Assembly (NCBI GenBank): GCA_013152625.1
Contig: JAADFY010000109.1
Coordinates: forward strand, 1-5,363
DNA from: Alphaproteobacteria bacterium
GTDB lineage: Bacteria > Pseudomonadota > Alphaproteobacteria > Rhizobiales > Devosiaceae
Direction of reading: 5' to 3'
DNA length: 5,363 nucleotides
Shown here one piece after another: positions 1 through 5,363 of this stretch. Each line of letters starts with the position of its first letter. The first letter of the stretch is position 1. The position numbers were made by a program, and so were the translations under genes. The notes beneath the pieces were generated by a model. That model did not search any database. It had not been told where the DNA came from and saw only the letters and a program-made list of their open reading frames with translations.

Positions 1-944
1 CTGCGCGCATTTTCGCCTCGCCGCTGGCCCGGCGGCTGGCCAAATCGGCCGGTCTGGATCTGGCCGCCATTGCCGGATCGGGGCCACACGGGCGCATTGT
101 CAAAACCGACATAGAACATGCCACGGCCAATGGCGTTGCCGCACCGGGCGCCATATCGGGAGCCACCACCGGATTGGGGGCGGGCACCGGGTTGGCCGCC
201 GGCATGGGGGCCGCTGAAGTACGCGCCCTTTATGAAGTAGGCTCGTTCGAGGCGGTCAAGAATGACGCCATGCGTCGGATTGTTGCCGCCCGCCTCACCG
301 AGGCCAAGCAGACCATCCCGCACTTTTATCTTTCCATCGATTGCAAGATCGATGCCCTGATGGCCGCCCGTGCCGACATCAACGCCGCCGCCGGCAAGAC
401 CGATGACGGCAGGGCAGAATATAAAATCTCGGTCAATGATTTTGTGGTCAAGGCCTGGGCCCTGGCGTTGCAGGCCAAGCCGCTCGCCAACGCCACCTGG
501 GCCGGGGATGCAATCCTTTATCATAAAAGCTCGGACGTGGCCGTGGCCGTGGCGGTGCCCGGCGGCCTGTTTACCCCGGTGGTGCGGGGGGCGGAAAACA
601 AGAGTTTGAGACAAATATCCGCCGAAGTGCGTGATTTTGCCAAAAGAGCAAAGACCCGGAAGCTCGCCCCCCATGAATATCAGGGCGGCTCGTCGTCCAT
701 ATCCAATCTTGGCATGTATGGTATTCGCGAATTTGCCGCCGTCATCAACCCGCCCCACGGCACTATTCTGGCCGTGGGCGCCGGTCAGGAACGGGTTTAT
801 GCCGAGGGGAGCGAAATCAAAACCGGCCATTTCATGACCGTCACTCTATCGTGCGATCATCGCTCGGTGGACGGGGCACTGGGAGCGCAACTTCTCGGGG
901 CTTTCAAAAAACTGATCGAGCAACCGGTCATGATGCTGGCGTAA
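1..944 (+). CDS. pdhC: Pyruvate dehydrogenase E2, dihydrolipoamide acetyltransferase (3' part, 5' end outside window)
   Basis: This is the C-terminal 313 residues of the E2 core of the cytoplasmic pyruvate dehydrogenase complex, which moves acetyl groups from lipoyl arms to CoA. The frame is open from base 3 with no start in the window; a TTG at 174 is only an internal codon. Fragment residues about 5-38 form a peripheral subunit-binding domain (SPLARRLA, then GSGPHGRI), which docks E1/E3. Residues about 39-72 are a Gly/Ala/Thr-rich linker. The rest is the catalytic acyltransferase domain, with the signatures QTIPHFY, SVNDF, NPPHGTILAVGAG and the active-site motif DHRSVDG (His286 and Asp290 of the fragment, His codon at 858). 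The C-terminus ends normally with TAA. The lipoyl domain must lie upstream. The sequence is closest to the alphaproteobacterial/mitochondrial E2p type rather than E2 of 2-oxoglutarate dehydrogenase, and the neighbouring lpdA and lipA agree with this. Confidence 0.95.
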   Translation, partial: ARIFASPLARRLAKSAGLDLAAIAGSGPHGRIVKTDIEHATANGVAAPGAISGATTGLGAGTGLAAGMGAAEVRALYEVGSFEAVKNDAMRRIVAARLTEAKQTIPHFYLSIDCKIDALMAARADINAAAGKTDDGRAEYKISVNDFVVKAWALALQAKPLANATWAGDAILYHKSSDVAVAVAVPGGLFTPVVRGAENKSLRQISAEVRDFAKRAKTRKLAPHEYQGGSSSISNLGMYGIREFAAVINPPHGTILAVGAGQERVYAEGSEIKTGHFMTVTLSCDHRSVDGALGAQLLGAFKKLIEQPVMMLA

Positions 945-996
945 TGTTTCATGCCCGAATTGCCTGCTGTCTGAACCACCAAACGAGGCCCAATTC

Positions 997-1635
997 ATGA
1001 AGACCATTCTTTGTTATGGCGACAGCCTGACCTATGGCACCAACGCGGAAACCGAAGGCCGCCACCGGTTCGAGGATCGTTGGCCAAGTGTGCTGGAGGC
1101 CGGTCTGGGTGGCAAGGCCCGGATCATTGCTGAAGGTCTGGGGGGCCGGACCACAGTTTTTGACGACAGTTTTACCCCCGCTGATCTGAACGGCGCGCGC
1201 ATCCTGCCCACGCTCATCAAATCCCATGCCCCCCTTGACTGCGTTATTATCATGCTCGGCACCAACGACATCAAACCGTTCATTTCGGGCAGCGCGGTGG
1301 CTTCTGCCTGGGGCATGAACCGGCTCGTGGAGATCGTGCGCAGCTACCCGTATGGGGACGGCGTGGAGGTGCCCGAAGTAATTATGGTTTCACCGCCCCA
1401 TTGCGTGCCCAGCACCCATGTGGATCTTGAGCCGCTGTTTGAGGGCGGCGTTGCCGAAAGCAAACTGTTTGCCCCGCACTATGGCCGGATTGCAAACCAG
1501 CTCGGATGCACCTTTTTTGACGCGGCAACCGTTGCCGAAGCCACGCCCATCGACGGCGTGCATCTTGACGCAGCCAACACCCGTGCCATCGGGGTGGCGC
1601 TGGTACCGGTTGTTGCCGAACTGCTTGGTCTTTGA
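997..1635 (+). CDS. SGNH/GDSL-family hydrolase (arylesterase / AcT-like)
   Basis: A 212-residue SGNH hydrolase. Block I is YGDSLTYG (nucleophile Ser10). The oxyanion-hole regions are the EGLGGRTT segment (Gly49/Gly50) and GTND (Asn90). Block V is DGVHLD, giving Asp186 and His189 and completing a Ser-Asp-His triad. The RW...VL, LNGA, HAPLD and IIMLGTND segments match the Mycobacterium smegmatis AcT / Agrobacterium arylesterase group, whose members hydrolyse short acyl and aryl esters and can transfer acyl groups. The length is normal for the group. There is no signal peptide, so it is probably cytoplasmic. The ATG is preceded by GAGG at 985-988 at good spacing. It sits 52 bases after pdhC and 21 before lpdA, inside the PDH gene set. 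I recall similar placement in related alphaproteobacteria, but its substrate there is not known to me. The family call is firm; the substrate is unknown. Confidence 0.9.
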   Translation: MKTILCYGDSLTYGTNAETEGRHRFEDRWPSVLEAGLGGKARIIAEGLGGRTTVFDDSFTPADLNGARILPTLIKSHAPLDCVIIMLGTNDIKPFISGSAVASAWGMNRLVEIVRSYPYGDGVEVPEVIMVSPPHCVPSTHVDLEPLFEGGVAESKLFAPHYGRIANQLGCTFFDAATVAEATPIDGVHLDAANTRAIGVALVPVVAELLGL

Positions 1636-1656
1636 ACAAAAAAGCGAACCCACAAC

Positions 1657-3099
1657 ATGGCTGAGAAATATGACCTGATCATCATCGGTTCCGGCCCGGG
1701 CGGATACACCGCTGCTATCCGGGCGGCCCAGCTCGGGCTGCGAACGGCTATTGTCGAGCGGGAACATATAGGCGGCATCTGCCTGAACTGGGGGTGCATT
1801 CCCACCAAGGCGCTGTTGCGTTCCGCCGAGATTTATTCCCACATATCCAATGCCTCCGCCTACGGACTGAAAGCCCCGAAAATCGACTTTGAAATCGGCG
1901 ATGTGGTCAAACGATCCCGGGGGGTTGCCGGGCGTTTGAGCGCCGGGGTTGCCTTTTTGATGAAGAAAAACAAGATCGACGTGATCTGGGGCGAGGCCAC
2001 CCTTGCCGGCAATGGCAAGGTCAATGTCGTGGCTACAAAAAAAGCGGCCATGCAGCCCCAGCCGCCGGCCCCAAAAGGGGTGCTGCCAGCCGGTAAATAC
2101 ACCGCCGCCAATATCATCATCGCCACCGGCGCCCGACCCCGGATCCTGCCCGGCATCAAACCCGACGGCAAACACATCTGGACCTATTTCGAGGCCATGG
2201 TCCCCGACACCATGCCCAAATCGCTTCTGGTCATGGGCTCGGGGGCGATCGGGATCGAATTTGCCTCGTTTTTTCGCTCCATGGGCGCCGATGTGACGGT
2301 GGTGGAACTGTTGCCGCAAATTCTGCCGGTGGAAGATGGGGAAATCGCCGCCCTGGCCCGTAAACGGCTGGAGAAACGCGGGATAAAAATCCTCACCGAT
2401 GCCAAAGTGACCAGGGTCAGCACCACAAAAACAGGTATTACCGCCGATGTGGAACTAAATGGCGGCCAGAAGCAAAGTGTAAAAGCGGAACGGCTGATTT
2501 CGGCCATCGGCGTTCAGGGCAATATTGAAGGCCTCGGTCTTGAAGCCCTTGGCATCAAGACCGAACGGGGCATAATTTCAATCGACGGTTTTTGCAAAAC
2601 CAGTGTCGATGGGATTTTTGCCATTGGCGATGTGGCCGGCCCGCCCATGCTGGCCCACAAGGCGGAGCATGAGGCGATCATTTGTGTTGAAAAAATCGCC
2701 GGACAAAAAAACGTTCATCCCATGAACAAGAACCAGATCCCGGGCTGTACCTATTGCGAACCCCAGGTGGCCAGCGTCGGGCTGACCGAGGCCAAAGCCA
2801 AAGCGGCGGGGCGCGAAATAAAGGTGGGCCGGTTTCCGTTCGCCGCCAACGGCAAGGCGATTGCACTGGGGGAACCGGATGGGCTGGTTAAAACCATATT
2901 TGACGCCAAAACCGGCGAGTTGCTGGGCGCGCATATGGTCGGCATCGAAGTTACCGAGTTAATTCAGGGCTTTGTGGTCGCCATGAACCTTGAGACAACC
3001 GAGGCGGAACTCATGCACACCATCTTTCCCCATCCCACACTTTCCGAAACCATGAAGGAAAGCGTTCTTGACGCTTACGGTCGCGCACTCAATATGTAG
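1657..3099 (+). CDS. lpdA: Dihydrolipoamide dehydrogenase (E3)
   Basis: A 480-residue flavoprotein of the pyridine nucleotide-disulfide oxidoreductase family that reoxidises dihydrolipoyl groups on E2 and reduces NAD+. FAD is bound by GSGPGG (11-16) with Glu34, and by the GDVAG segment (324-328). The redox disulfide is Cys42-Cys47 in GGICLNWGCIPTK. The NAD site is GSGAIG (194-199) followed by Glu217, the acidic residue expected for NAD rather than NADP. The dimer-interface domain ends with HPTLSE, giving His459 and Glu464, the catalytic pair contributed across the dimer. All key residues are present. Residues about 127-148 are a proline-containing insertion before ATGARPR, which I recall from the PDH-linked E3 of rhizobia. 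No clear Shine-Dalgarno sequence precedes the ATG and the gap to the upstream gene is 21 bases, so translation may depend partly on upstream ribosomes. It most likely serves PDH; use by other 2-oxoacid complexes is possible. Confidence 0.97.
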   Translation: MAEKYDLIIIGSGPGGYTAAIRAAQLGLRTAIVEREHIGGICLNWGCIPTKALLRSAEIYSHISNASAYGLKAPKIDFEIGDVVKRSRGVAGRLSAGVAFLMKKNKIDVIWGEATLAGNGKVNVVATKKAAMQPQPPAPKGVLPAGKYTAANIIIATGARPRILPGIKPDGKHIWTYFEAMVPDTMPKSLLVMGSGAIGIEFASFFRSMGADVTVVELLPQILPVEDGEIAALARKRLEKRGIKILTDAKVTRVSTTKTGITADVELNGGQKQSVKAERLISAIGVQGNIEGLGLEALGIKTERGIISIDGFCKTSVDGIFAIGDVAGPPMLAHKAEHEAIICVEKIAGQKNVHPMNKNQIPGCTYCEPQVASVGLTEAKAKAAGREIKVGRFPFAANGKAIALGEPDGLVKTIFDAKTGELLGAHMVGIEVTELIQGFVVAMNLETTEAELMHTIFPHPTLSETMKESVLDAYGRALNM

Positions 3100-3146
3100 G
3101 CGGAACAGGGCCGGCCGGCTCATCTGACCAAAAGGGGTTGAACGAA

Positions 3147-3398
3147 ATGGATATGCGCTCGATCGGAACATTTCTTGTGGTGGGCCTGCTGGCCGGGTTG
3201 CTGGCAAGCGTGCTGCTGGGGGGCGGCTTTAACATCATTGGCGGACTGGTGGCCGGCGTTTTGGGTTCGTTTGTCGGCGGCTATTTGTTCAAAGCGTTGA
3301 AAATCAATCTCAAAATCGCCAGCCCGTTTGTCACCCAGATCATAACCGCAGCGGTGGGGGCGGGAATCATTATTCTTCTGGCCCGGATCGTGACCTAG
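3147..3398 (+). CDS. GlsB/YeaQ/YmgE-family small membrane protein (transglycosylase-associated)
   Basis: An 83-residue, very hydrophobic protein with three probable membrane helices at about 7-26, 28-48 and 60-82, separated by glycine-rich turns (GGGFNIIGG, then FVGGYLF). This pattern fits the GlsB/YeaQ/YmgE family (Pfam transglycosylase-associated protein), inner-membrane proteins often linked to stress responses but without a proven biochemical activity. I chose ATG 3147 because AAAGGGG at 3131-3137 lies about nine bases upstream. A TTG at 3138 would overlap that site, and ATG 3153 would be too far from it. It lies 47 bases after lpdA and 15 before a second small membrane gene, so it is probably co-transcribed with both. 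There is no evident mechanistic link to lipoate metabolism. Confidence 0.8.
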   Translation: MDMRSIGTFLVVGLLAGLLASVLLGGGFNIIGGLVAGVLGSFVGGYLFKALKINLKIASPFVTQIITAAVGAGIIILLARIVT

Positions 3399-3413
3399 CC
3401 CGGACCATCGCTT

Positions 3414-3668
3414 ATGACTTTGACAAAAAAGGTGTTTTTCGGCATTGCCGGGTTTGGCGGCACTCTGGGGCTGGTTCTGGCCCTTTACGGGGTGATAACC
3501 CCCGGCGCTACCACCGTGGCCGTAAGCGGCGCCGAGGTAACCGGGATCACCGCTTTTGTTGCCGCCATCGGTTCGGGGCTGATTCCGGGAGTTATATTCG
3601 GCGCGATTGGCGCCGGCATTGCCAAACTGGTCGAACTTGGCGCCAACCGGAACCGCAAACAGGGTTGA
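3414..3668 (+). CDS. Small Gly/Ala-rich two-helix membrane protein, function unknown
   Basis: I do not recognise this 84-residue protein. It begins with a short basic stretch (KK at 5-6), followed by a hydrophobic helix at about 7-29. A polar, Thr/Ser/Val-containing loop covers 30-43, and a second helix at about 44-70 is rich in Gly and Ala. The tail is basic (RNRK, 79-82). Positive charge at both ends suggests a hairpin with both termini in the cytoplasm and the loop outside. The second half (AAIGSGLIPG, then FGAIGAGIAK) has small-residue spacing typical of tightly packed helices. It starts 15 bases after the GlsB-like gene with no strong ribosome site. Its TGA is followed after one base by the lipA ATG, so it is probably translationally coupled to lipA. 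The ORF is very likely real because of its operon fit, membrane-protein composition and positional coupling. Confidence 0.7.
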   Translation: MTLTKKVFFGIAGFGGTLGLVLALYGVITPGATTVAVSGAEVTGITAFVAAIGSGLIPGVIFGAIGAGIAKLVELGANRNRKQG

Positions 3669-3669
3669 A

Positions 3670-4638
3670 ATGGTTACATTACTCGACACAGGGCCGAAAA
3701 CGCCCCTCCGGCACCCGGAAAAGGCACACAGGCCGGACAGCGAAATATTGCGCAAGCCGGACTGGATACGGGTAAAAGCGCCCGGCTCGAAAGCCTATCT
3801 GGAAACCCGCGATATCGTCCGGGCCAACAATCTGGTTACGGTATGCGAGGAGGCGGGTTGCCCCAATATCGGCGAATGCTGGTCAAAACAGCACGCCACG
3901 ATGATGATCATGGGCGAGATCTGCACCCGGGCCTGTGCATTTTGCAATGTGCGCACCGGCGTTCCATTGCCGCTTGACCCAGGCGAGCCTGACAATGTGG
4001 CCAATGGTGCCGCTGCCCTGGGGCTGAAGCATCTGGTGATCACTTCGGTGGACCGGGATGACCTGGTGGACGGCGGGGCGACCCATTTTGCGGCGGTGGT
4101 GGCGGCGGTTCGCGCCCGCACGCCCGATACCACCATCGAAATTTTAACCCCCGATTTCCTGCGAAAGCCGGGGGCGCTGGAGATCATGGTCGCGTCGAAA
4201 CCGGACATCTTCAACCATAATCTGGAGACGGTACCTTCAAACTATCTCACCGTGCGGCCAGGGGCCCGCTATTTCCATTCCATTCGGTTGCTCCAACGGG
4301 TCAAAGAGCTTGACCCGGACATGTACACAAAGTCCGGGATCATGGTGGGCCTGGGTGAGGAGCGAAATGAAGTTTTGCAACTCATGGATGATCTGCGGAC
4401 GGCCAATGTGGATTTTCTGACCATTGGCCAATATCTCCAACCAACCCGCAAGCACCATAAAGTGGTCCGGTTCGTGACACCGGAAGAATTCGCCGCTTAT
4501 GAAAAAATCGCCTATTCAAAGGGATTTGCGCTGGTTTCCGCCAGCCCGCTCACGCGATCTTCCCACCATGCGGGCGAGGATTTCGAGCGGCTGCGGGCAA
4601 CACGTAAATCGTCTCAGGGTGTGAAATTCGCCGGCTGA
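3670..4638 (+). CDS. lipA: Lipoyl synthase (radical SAM)
   Basis: A 322-residue radical SAM enzyme that inserts two sulfur atoms into protein-bound octanoyl groups to form lipoyl groups on E2 and H proteins. The auxiliary [4Fe-4S] cluster motif is CEEAGCPNIGEC (Cys59, Cys64, Cys70). The radical SAM cluster motif is CTRACAFC (Cys85, Cys89, Cys92). The C-terminal RSSHHAG (Arg296, Ser297, Ser298) supplies the conserved serine ligand of the auxiliary cluster. Other family signatures are GEICTRAC, TSVDRDDL, NHNLETV, GIMVGLGE and YLQPT. The frame is open further upstream, but I place the start at ATG 3670: it gives the MVT...HPEKAHRPD N-terminus usual in alphaproteobacteria, has AGGG at 3661-3664 five bases upstream, and comes one base after the previous stop. 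Placement beside E2 and E3 puts lipoate assembly with its main client complex. No defects are seen. Confidence 0.97.
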   Translation: MVTLLDTGPKTPLRHPEKAHRPDSEILRKPDWIRVKAPGSKAYLETRDIVRANNLVTVCEEAGCPNIGECWSKQHATMMIMGEICTRACAFCNVRTGVPLPLDPGEPDNVANGAAALGLKHLVITSVDRDDLVDGGATHFAAVVAAVRARTPDTTIEILTPDFLRKPGALEIMVASKPDIFNHNLETVPSNYLTVRPGARYFHSIRLLQRVKELDPDMYTKSGIMVGLGEERNEVLQLMDDLRTANVDFLTIGQYLQPTRKHHKVVRFVTPEEFAAYEKIAYSKGFALVSASPLTRSSHHAGEDFERLRATRKSSQGVKFAG

Positions 4639-4639
4639 C

Positions 4640-4667
4640 TTCACACGATGGCAAAATCTGGATAAAT
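4640..4667 (+). promoter_or_regulatory. Weak candidate sigma70-type promoter after lipA
   Basis: TTCACA (4640-4645) and ATAAAT (4662-4667) are separated by 16 bases, starting immediately after the lipA stop. This is an imperfect match to the -35/-10 pair, but it falls in an AT-richer patch of the longest gap in the window, ahead of the P-loop gene. This is inference from sequence only, and a chance match is quite possible. Confidence 0.25.
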
Positions 4668-4680
4668 ACATACCAACGGC

Positions 4681-4704
4681 GCCCCGGGGGGGGCATTTGT
4701 TTTG
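4681..4704 (+). terminator. Short GC hairpin with T-rich tail; possible weak terminator or attenuator
   Basis: GCCCC at 4681-4685 can pair with GGGGC at 4690-4694 around a GGGG loop, followed by ATTTGTTTTG. A five-pair GC stem with an interrupted T tract is weaker than a typical intrinsic terminator. It lies after lipA and about 27 bases before the start codon of the P-loop gene, so it could end lipA transcripts or attenuate read-through. The G run offers several alternative pairing registers. Confidence 0.3.
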
Positions 4705-4720
4705 AGTAAAGGAACGCCGT

Positions 4721-5227
4721 GTGCGACGCATTGCTATTGTTGGCTGCCCCGGTTCGGGCAAGACAACGCTGGCCCGTGTTCTGGGTCCGCGTGTCCGTTT
4801 GCCGGTCATACATCTGGACCGGGAATACTGGCTTCCAGGGTGGAGAGAACCCACCGGAACACGCTGGATGGAAAAACATGACGCTCTGATCGATGGCGAA
4901 AAATGGCTGATAGAAGGGGGCTATTTGCAAACCGGAAAGGATCGTATTCAACGCGCCGATCTGGTAATTTTGCTCGATTTTCCGCTCCCGGTCTGTTTCT
5001 TTCGTGTCGTGAAAAGAACATTTCAGGACCTGGGCCGGCTGAAGGCGGACGGGCCGGTTGGATGCCCGGGGCGGTTCAATTTCTCATTGCTGGTCCGGAC
5101 ACTTAAATACAAATACAGGCACCGAAGGCTTGGCGATTTTATTCGCAAAAACCTGCCCGGGACCGGCAAGATGGTGACAATTCGTTCCGACAACGATATC
5201 GAGCGTTTGCTTTCGGAAATAGCGTAA
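4721..5227 (+). CDS. P-loop NTPase, FlaR / adenylate-kinase-like small kinase family
   Basis: A 168-residue P-loop protein. The Walker A motif is GCPGSGKTT (8-16), right at the N-terminus. It is followed by IHLDREYWLPGW (about 30-41), then EKWLIEGGY (60-68), and a Walker B-like strand ADLVILLDFP (79-88) followed by RVVKRTF (95-101). This order (P-loop, LD-x-x-x-W-x-P-x-W, W-I/L-I-D/E-G-x-Y, LDFP) is characteristic of the proteins annotated as FlaR-like 'DNA topology modulation' or adenylate-kinase-like ATPases. They look like small-molecule kinases, but their substrates are not established to my knowledge. The start is GTG 4721, supported by AAAGGA at 4708-4713 seven bases upstream. It lies between lipA and the RatA-like gene, with 82 bases in front and 15 behind. 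It has no evident role in lipoate metabolism and may be a later insertion into the cluster. Confidence 0.85.
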   Translation: MRRIAIVGCPGSGKTTLARVLGPRVRLPVIHLDREYWLPGWREPTGTRWMEKHDALIDGEKWLIEGGYLQTGKDRIQRADLVILLDFPLPVCFFRVVKRTFQDLGRLKADGPVGCPGRFNFSLLVRTLKYKYRHRRLGDFIRKNLPGTGKMVTIRSDNDIERLLSEIA

Positions 5228-5242
5228 GACGAATGGTCGGAA

Positions 5243-5363
5243 ATGCCCAAGCTCGATTTTGAACGCCATGTGCCTTATTCGCCGGTCCAGATGTTTGATC
5301 TGGTGGCAGATATGGCCGCCTATCCCCGGTTCGTGCCCAATTGTACCGAAGTGGATGTGCGCC
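5243..5363 (+). CDS. RatA/COQ10-type START-domain protein (5' end only)
   Basis: The first 40 codons run to the window edge without a stop. The N-terminus MPKLDFERHVPYSP, followed by MFDLVADMAAYPRFVPNC, is the standard opening of the SRPBCC/START-like proteins annotated as RatA toxin or coenzyme Q-binding COQ10 homologues. In alphaproteobacteria these are best seen as ubiquinone-binding proteins supporting respiration; the toxin label comes from E. coli RatA. A RatA/COQ10-type gene near lipA is, as far as I recall, common in this class. The start at ATG 5243 follows the P-loop gene stop by 15 bases and has only a weak purine-rich site upstream. The ATG at 5233 is in another frame and closes after a few codons. 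The downstream part is outside the window. Confidence 0.85.
   Translation, partial: MPKLDFERHVPYSPVQMFDLVADMAAYPRFVPNCTEVDVR

Noticed and set aside
2037..2043. A seven-A run in lpdA (and a second at 2705-2711) as a possible -1 ribosomal frameshift site
   Set aside because: Both fit the slippery-heptamer pattern, but at the first site the -1 frame closes within about 20 codons, and no stimulatory structure or downstream domain is apparent at either. The zero-frame protein is complete.
1390..2319. A 309-codon open frame on the minus strand opposite the SGNH gene and lpdA
   Set aside because: Its translation is Gly/His/Asp-rich without domain motifs, and it lies opposite two genes with complete catalytic motifs. 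It is a by-product of GC-rich codon use.
3110..3119. GCCGGCCGGC palindrome between lpdA and the GlsB-like gene
   Set aside because: Ten bases of pure GC self-complementarity are expected by chance in such GC-rich DNA. There is no T tract after it, so it is not a convincing terminator or operator.
3607..3669. Upstream extension of lipA to an ATG-free alternative start at 3607
   Set aside because: It would overlap the preceding membrane gene, lacks the family N-terminus, and ATG 3670 has a ribosome site and the expected MVT start.
3120..3755. A 211-codon open frame on the minus strand across the small membrane genes and the lipA start
   Set aside because: Low-complexity Gln/Gly/Asn/His composition, no recognisable motif, and it conflicts with well-supported + strand genes and their ribosome sites.
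5243..5363. A RatA toxin-antitoxin module
   Set aside because: The toxin name is inherited from E. coli RatA. The context (PDH, lipoate) and the N-terminal sequence fit a COQ10-type quinone-binding protein, and no antitoxin partner is visible in the window.

Overview
The window is a GC-rich, tightly packed, single-strand (+) stretch of an alphaproteobacterial chromosome. It covers the distal half of a pyruvate dehydrogenase / lipoate operon. The mitochondrial-type PDH E2, the proline-bearing insertion in E3, the LipA sequence and the gene order all resemble what I recall from Hyphomicrobiales (Rhizobium/Brucella-like) genomes. The species cannot be told from the sequence.

Layout: (1) 1-944, 3' part of pdhC (PDH E2), missing the lipoyl domain, which lies upstream. 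(2) 997-1635, an SGNH/GDSL hydrolase of the AcT/arylesterase type. (3) 1657-3099, lpdA, dihydrolipoamide dehydrogenase (E3). (4) 3147-3398, a GlsB/YeaQ/YmgE-type small membrane protein. (5) 3414-3668, a second small glycine-rich membrane protein I do not recognise. (6) 3670-4638, lipA, lipoyl synthase. (7) 4639-4720, the longest non-coding gap, with a weak promoter-like pair and a GC hairpin built on a run of eight G. (8) 4721-5227, a P-loop kinase-like protein resembling the FlaR/adenylate-kinase-like group. (9) 5243-end, the 5' end of a RatA/COQ10-type START-domain protein.

How the genes fit together: E2 carries lipoyl arms that accept acetyl groups. LipA makes those lipoyl groups by inserting sulfur into octanoyl-E2. 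LpdA reoxidises the dihydrolipoyl arms and makes NADH. COQ10-type proteins are linked to ubiquinone function in respiration, which consumes that NADH. The SGNH hydrolase, the two small membrane proteins and the P-loop protein are passengers without an obvious step in this pathway. Genes 1 to 6 are separated by 1-52 bases, which suggests co-transcription. The lipA-ratA junction is interrupted by the P-loop gene and may have its own transcription control.

Most of this is well-known central metabolism. I do not see a clear undescribed system. The parts most worth a second look are the small membrane-protein pair between lpdA and lipA, the inserted P-loop gene, and its G-tract leader.
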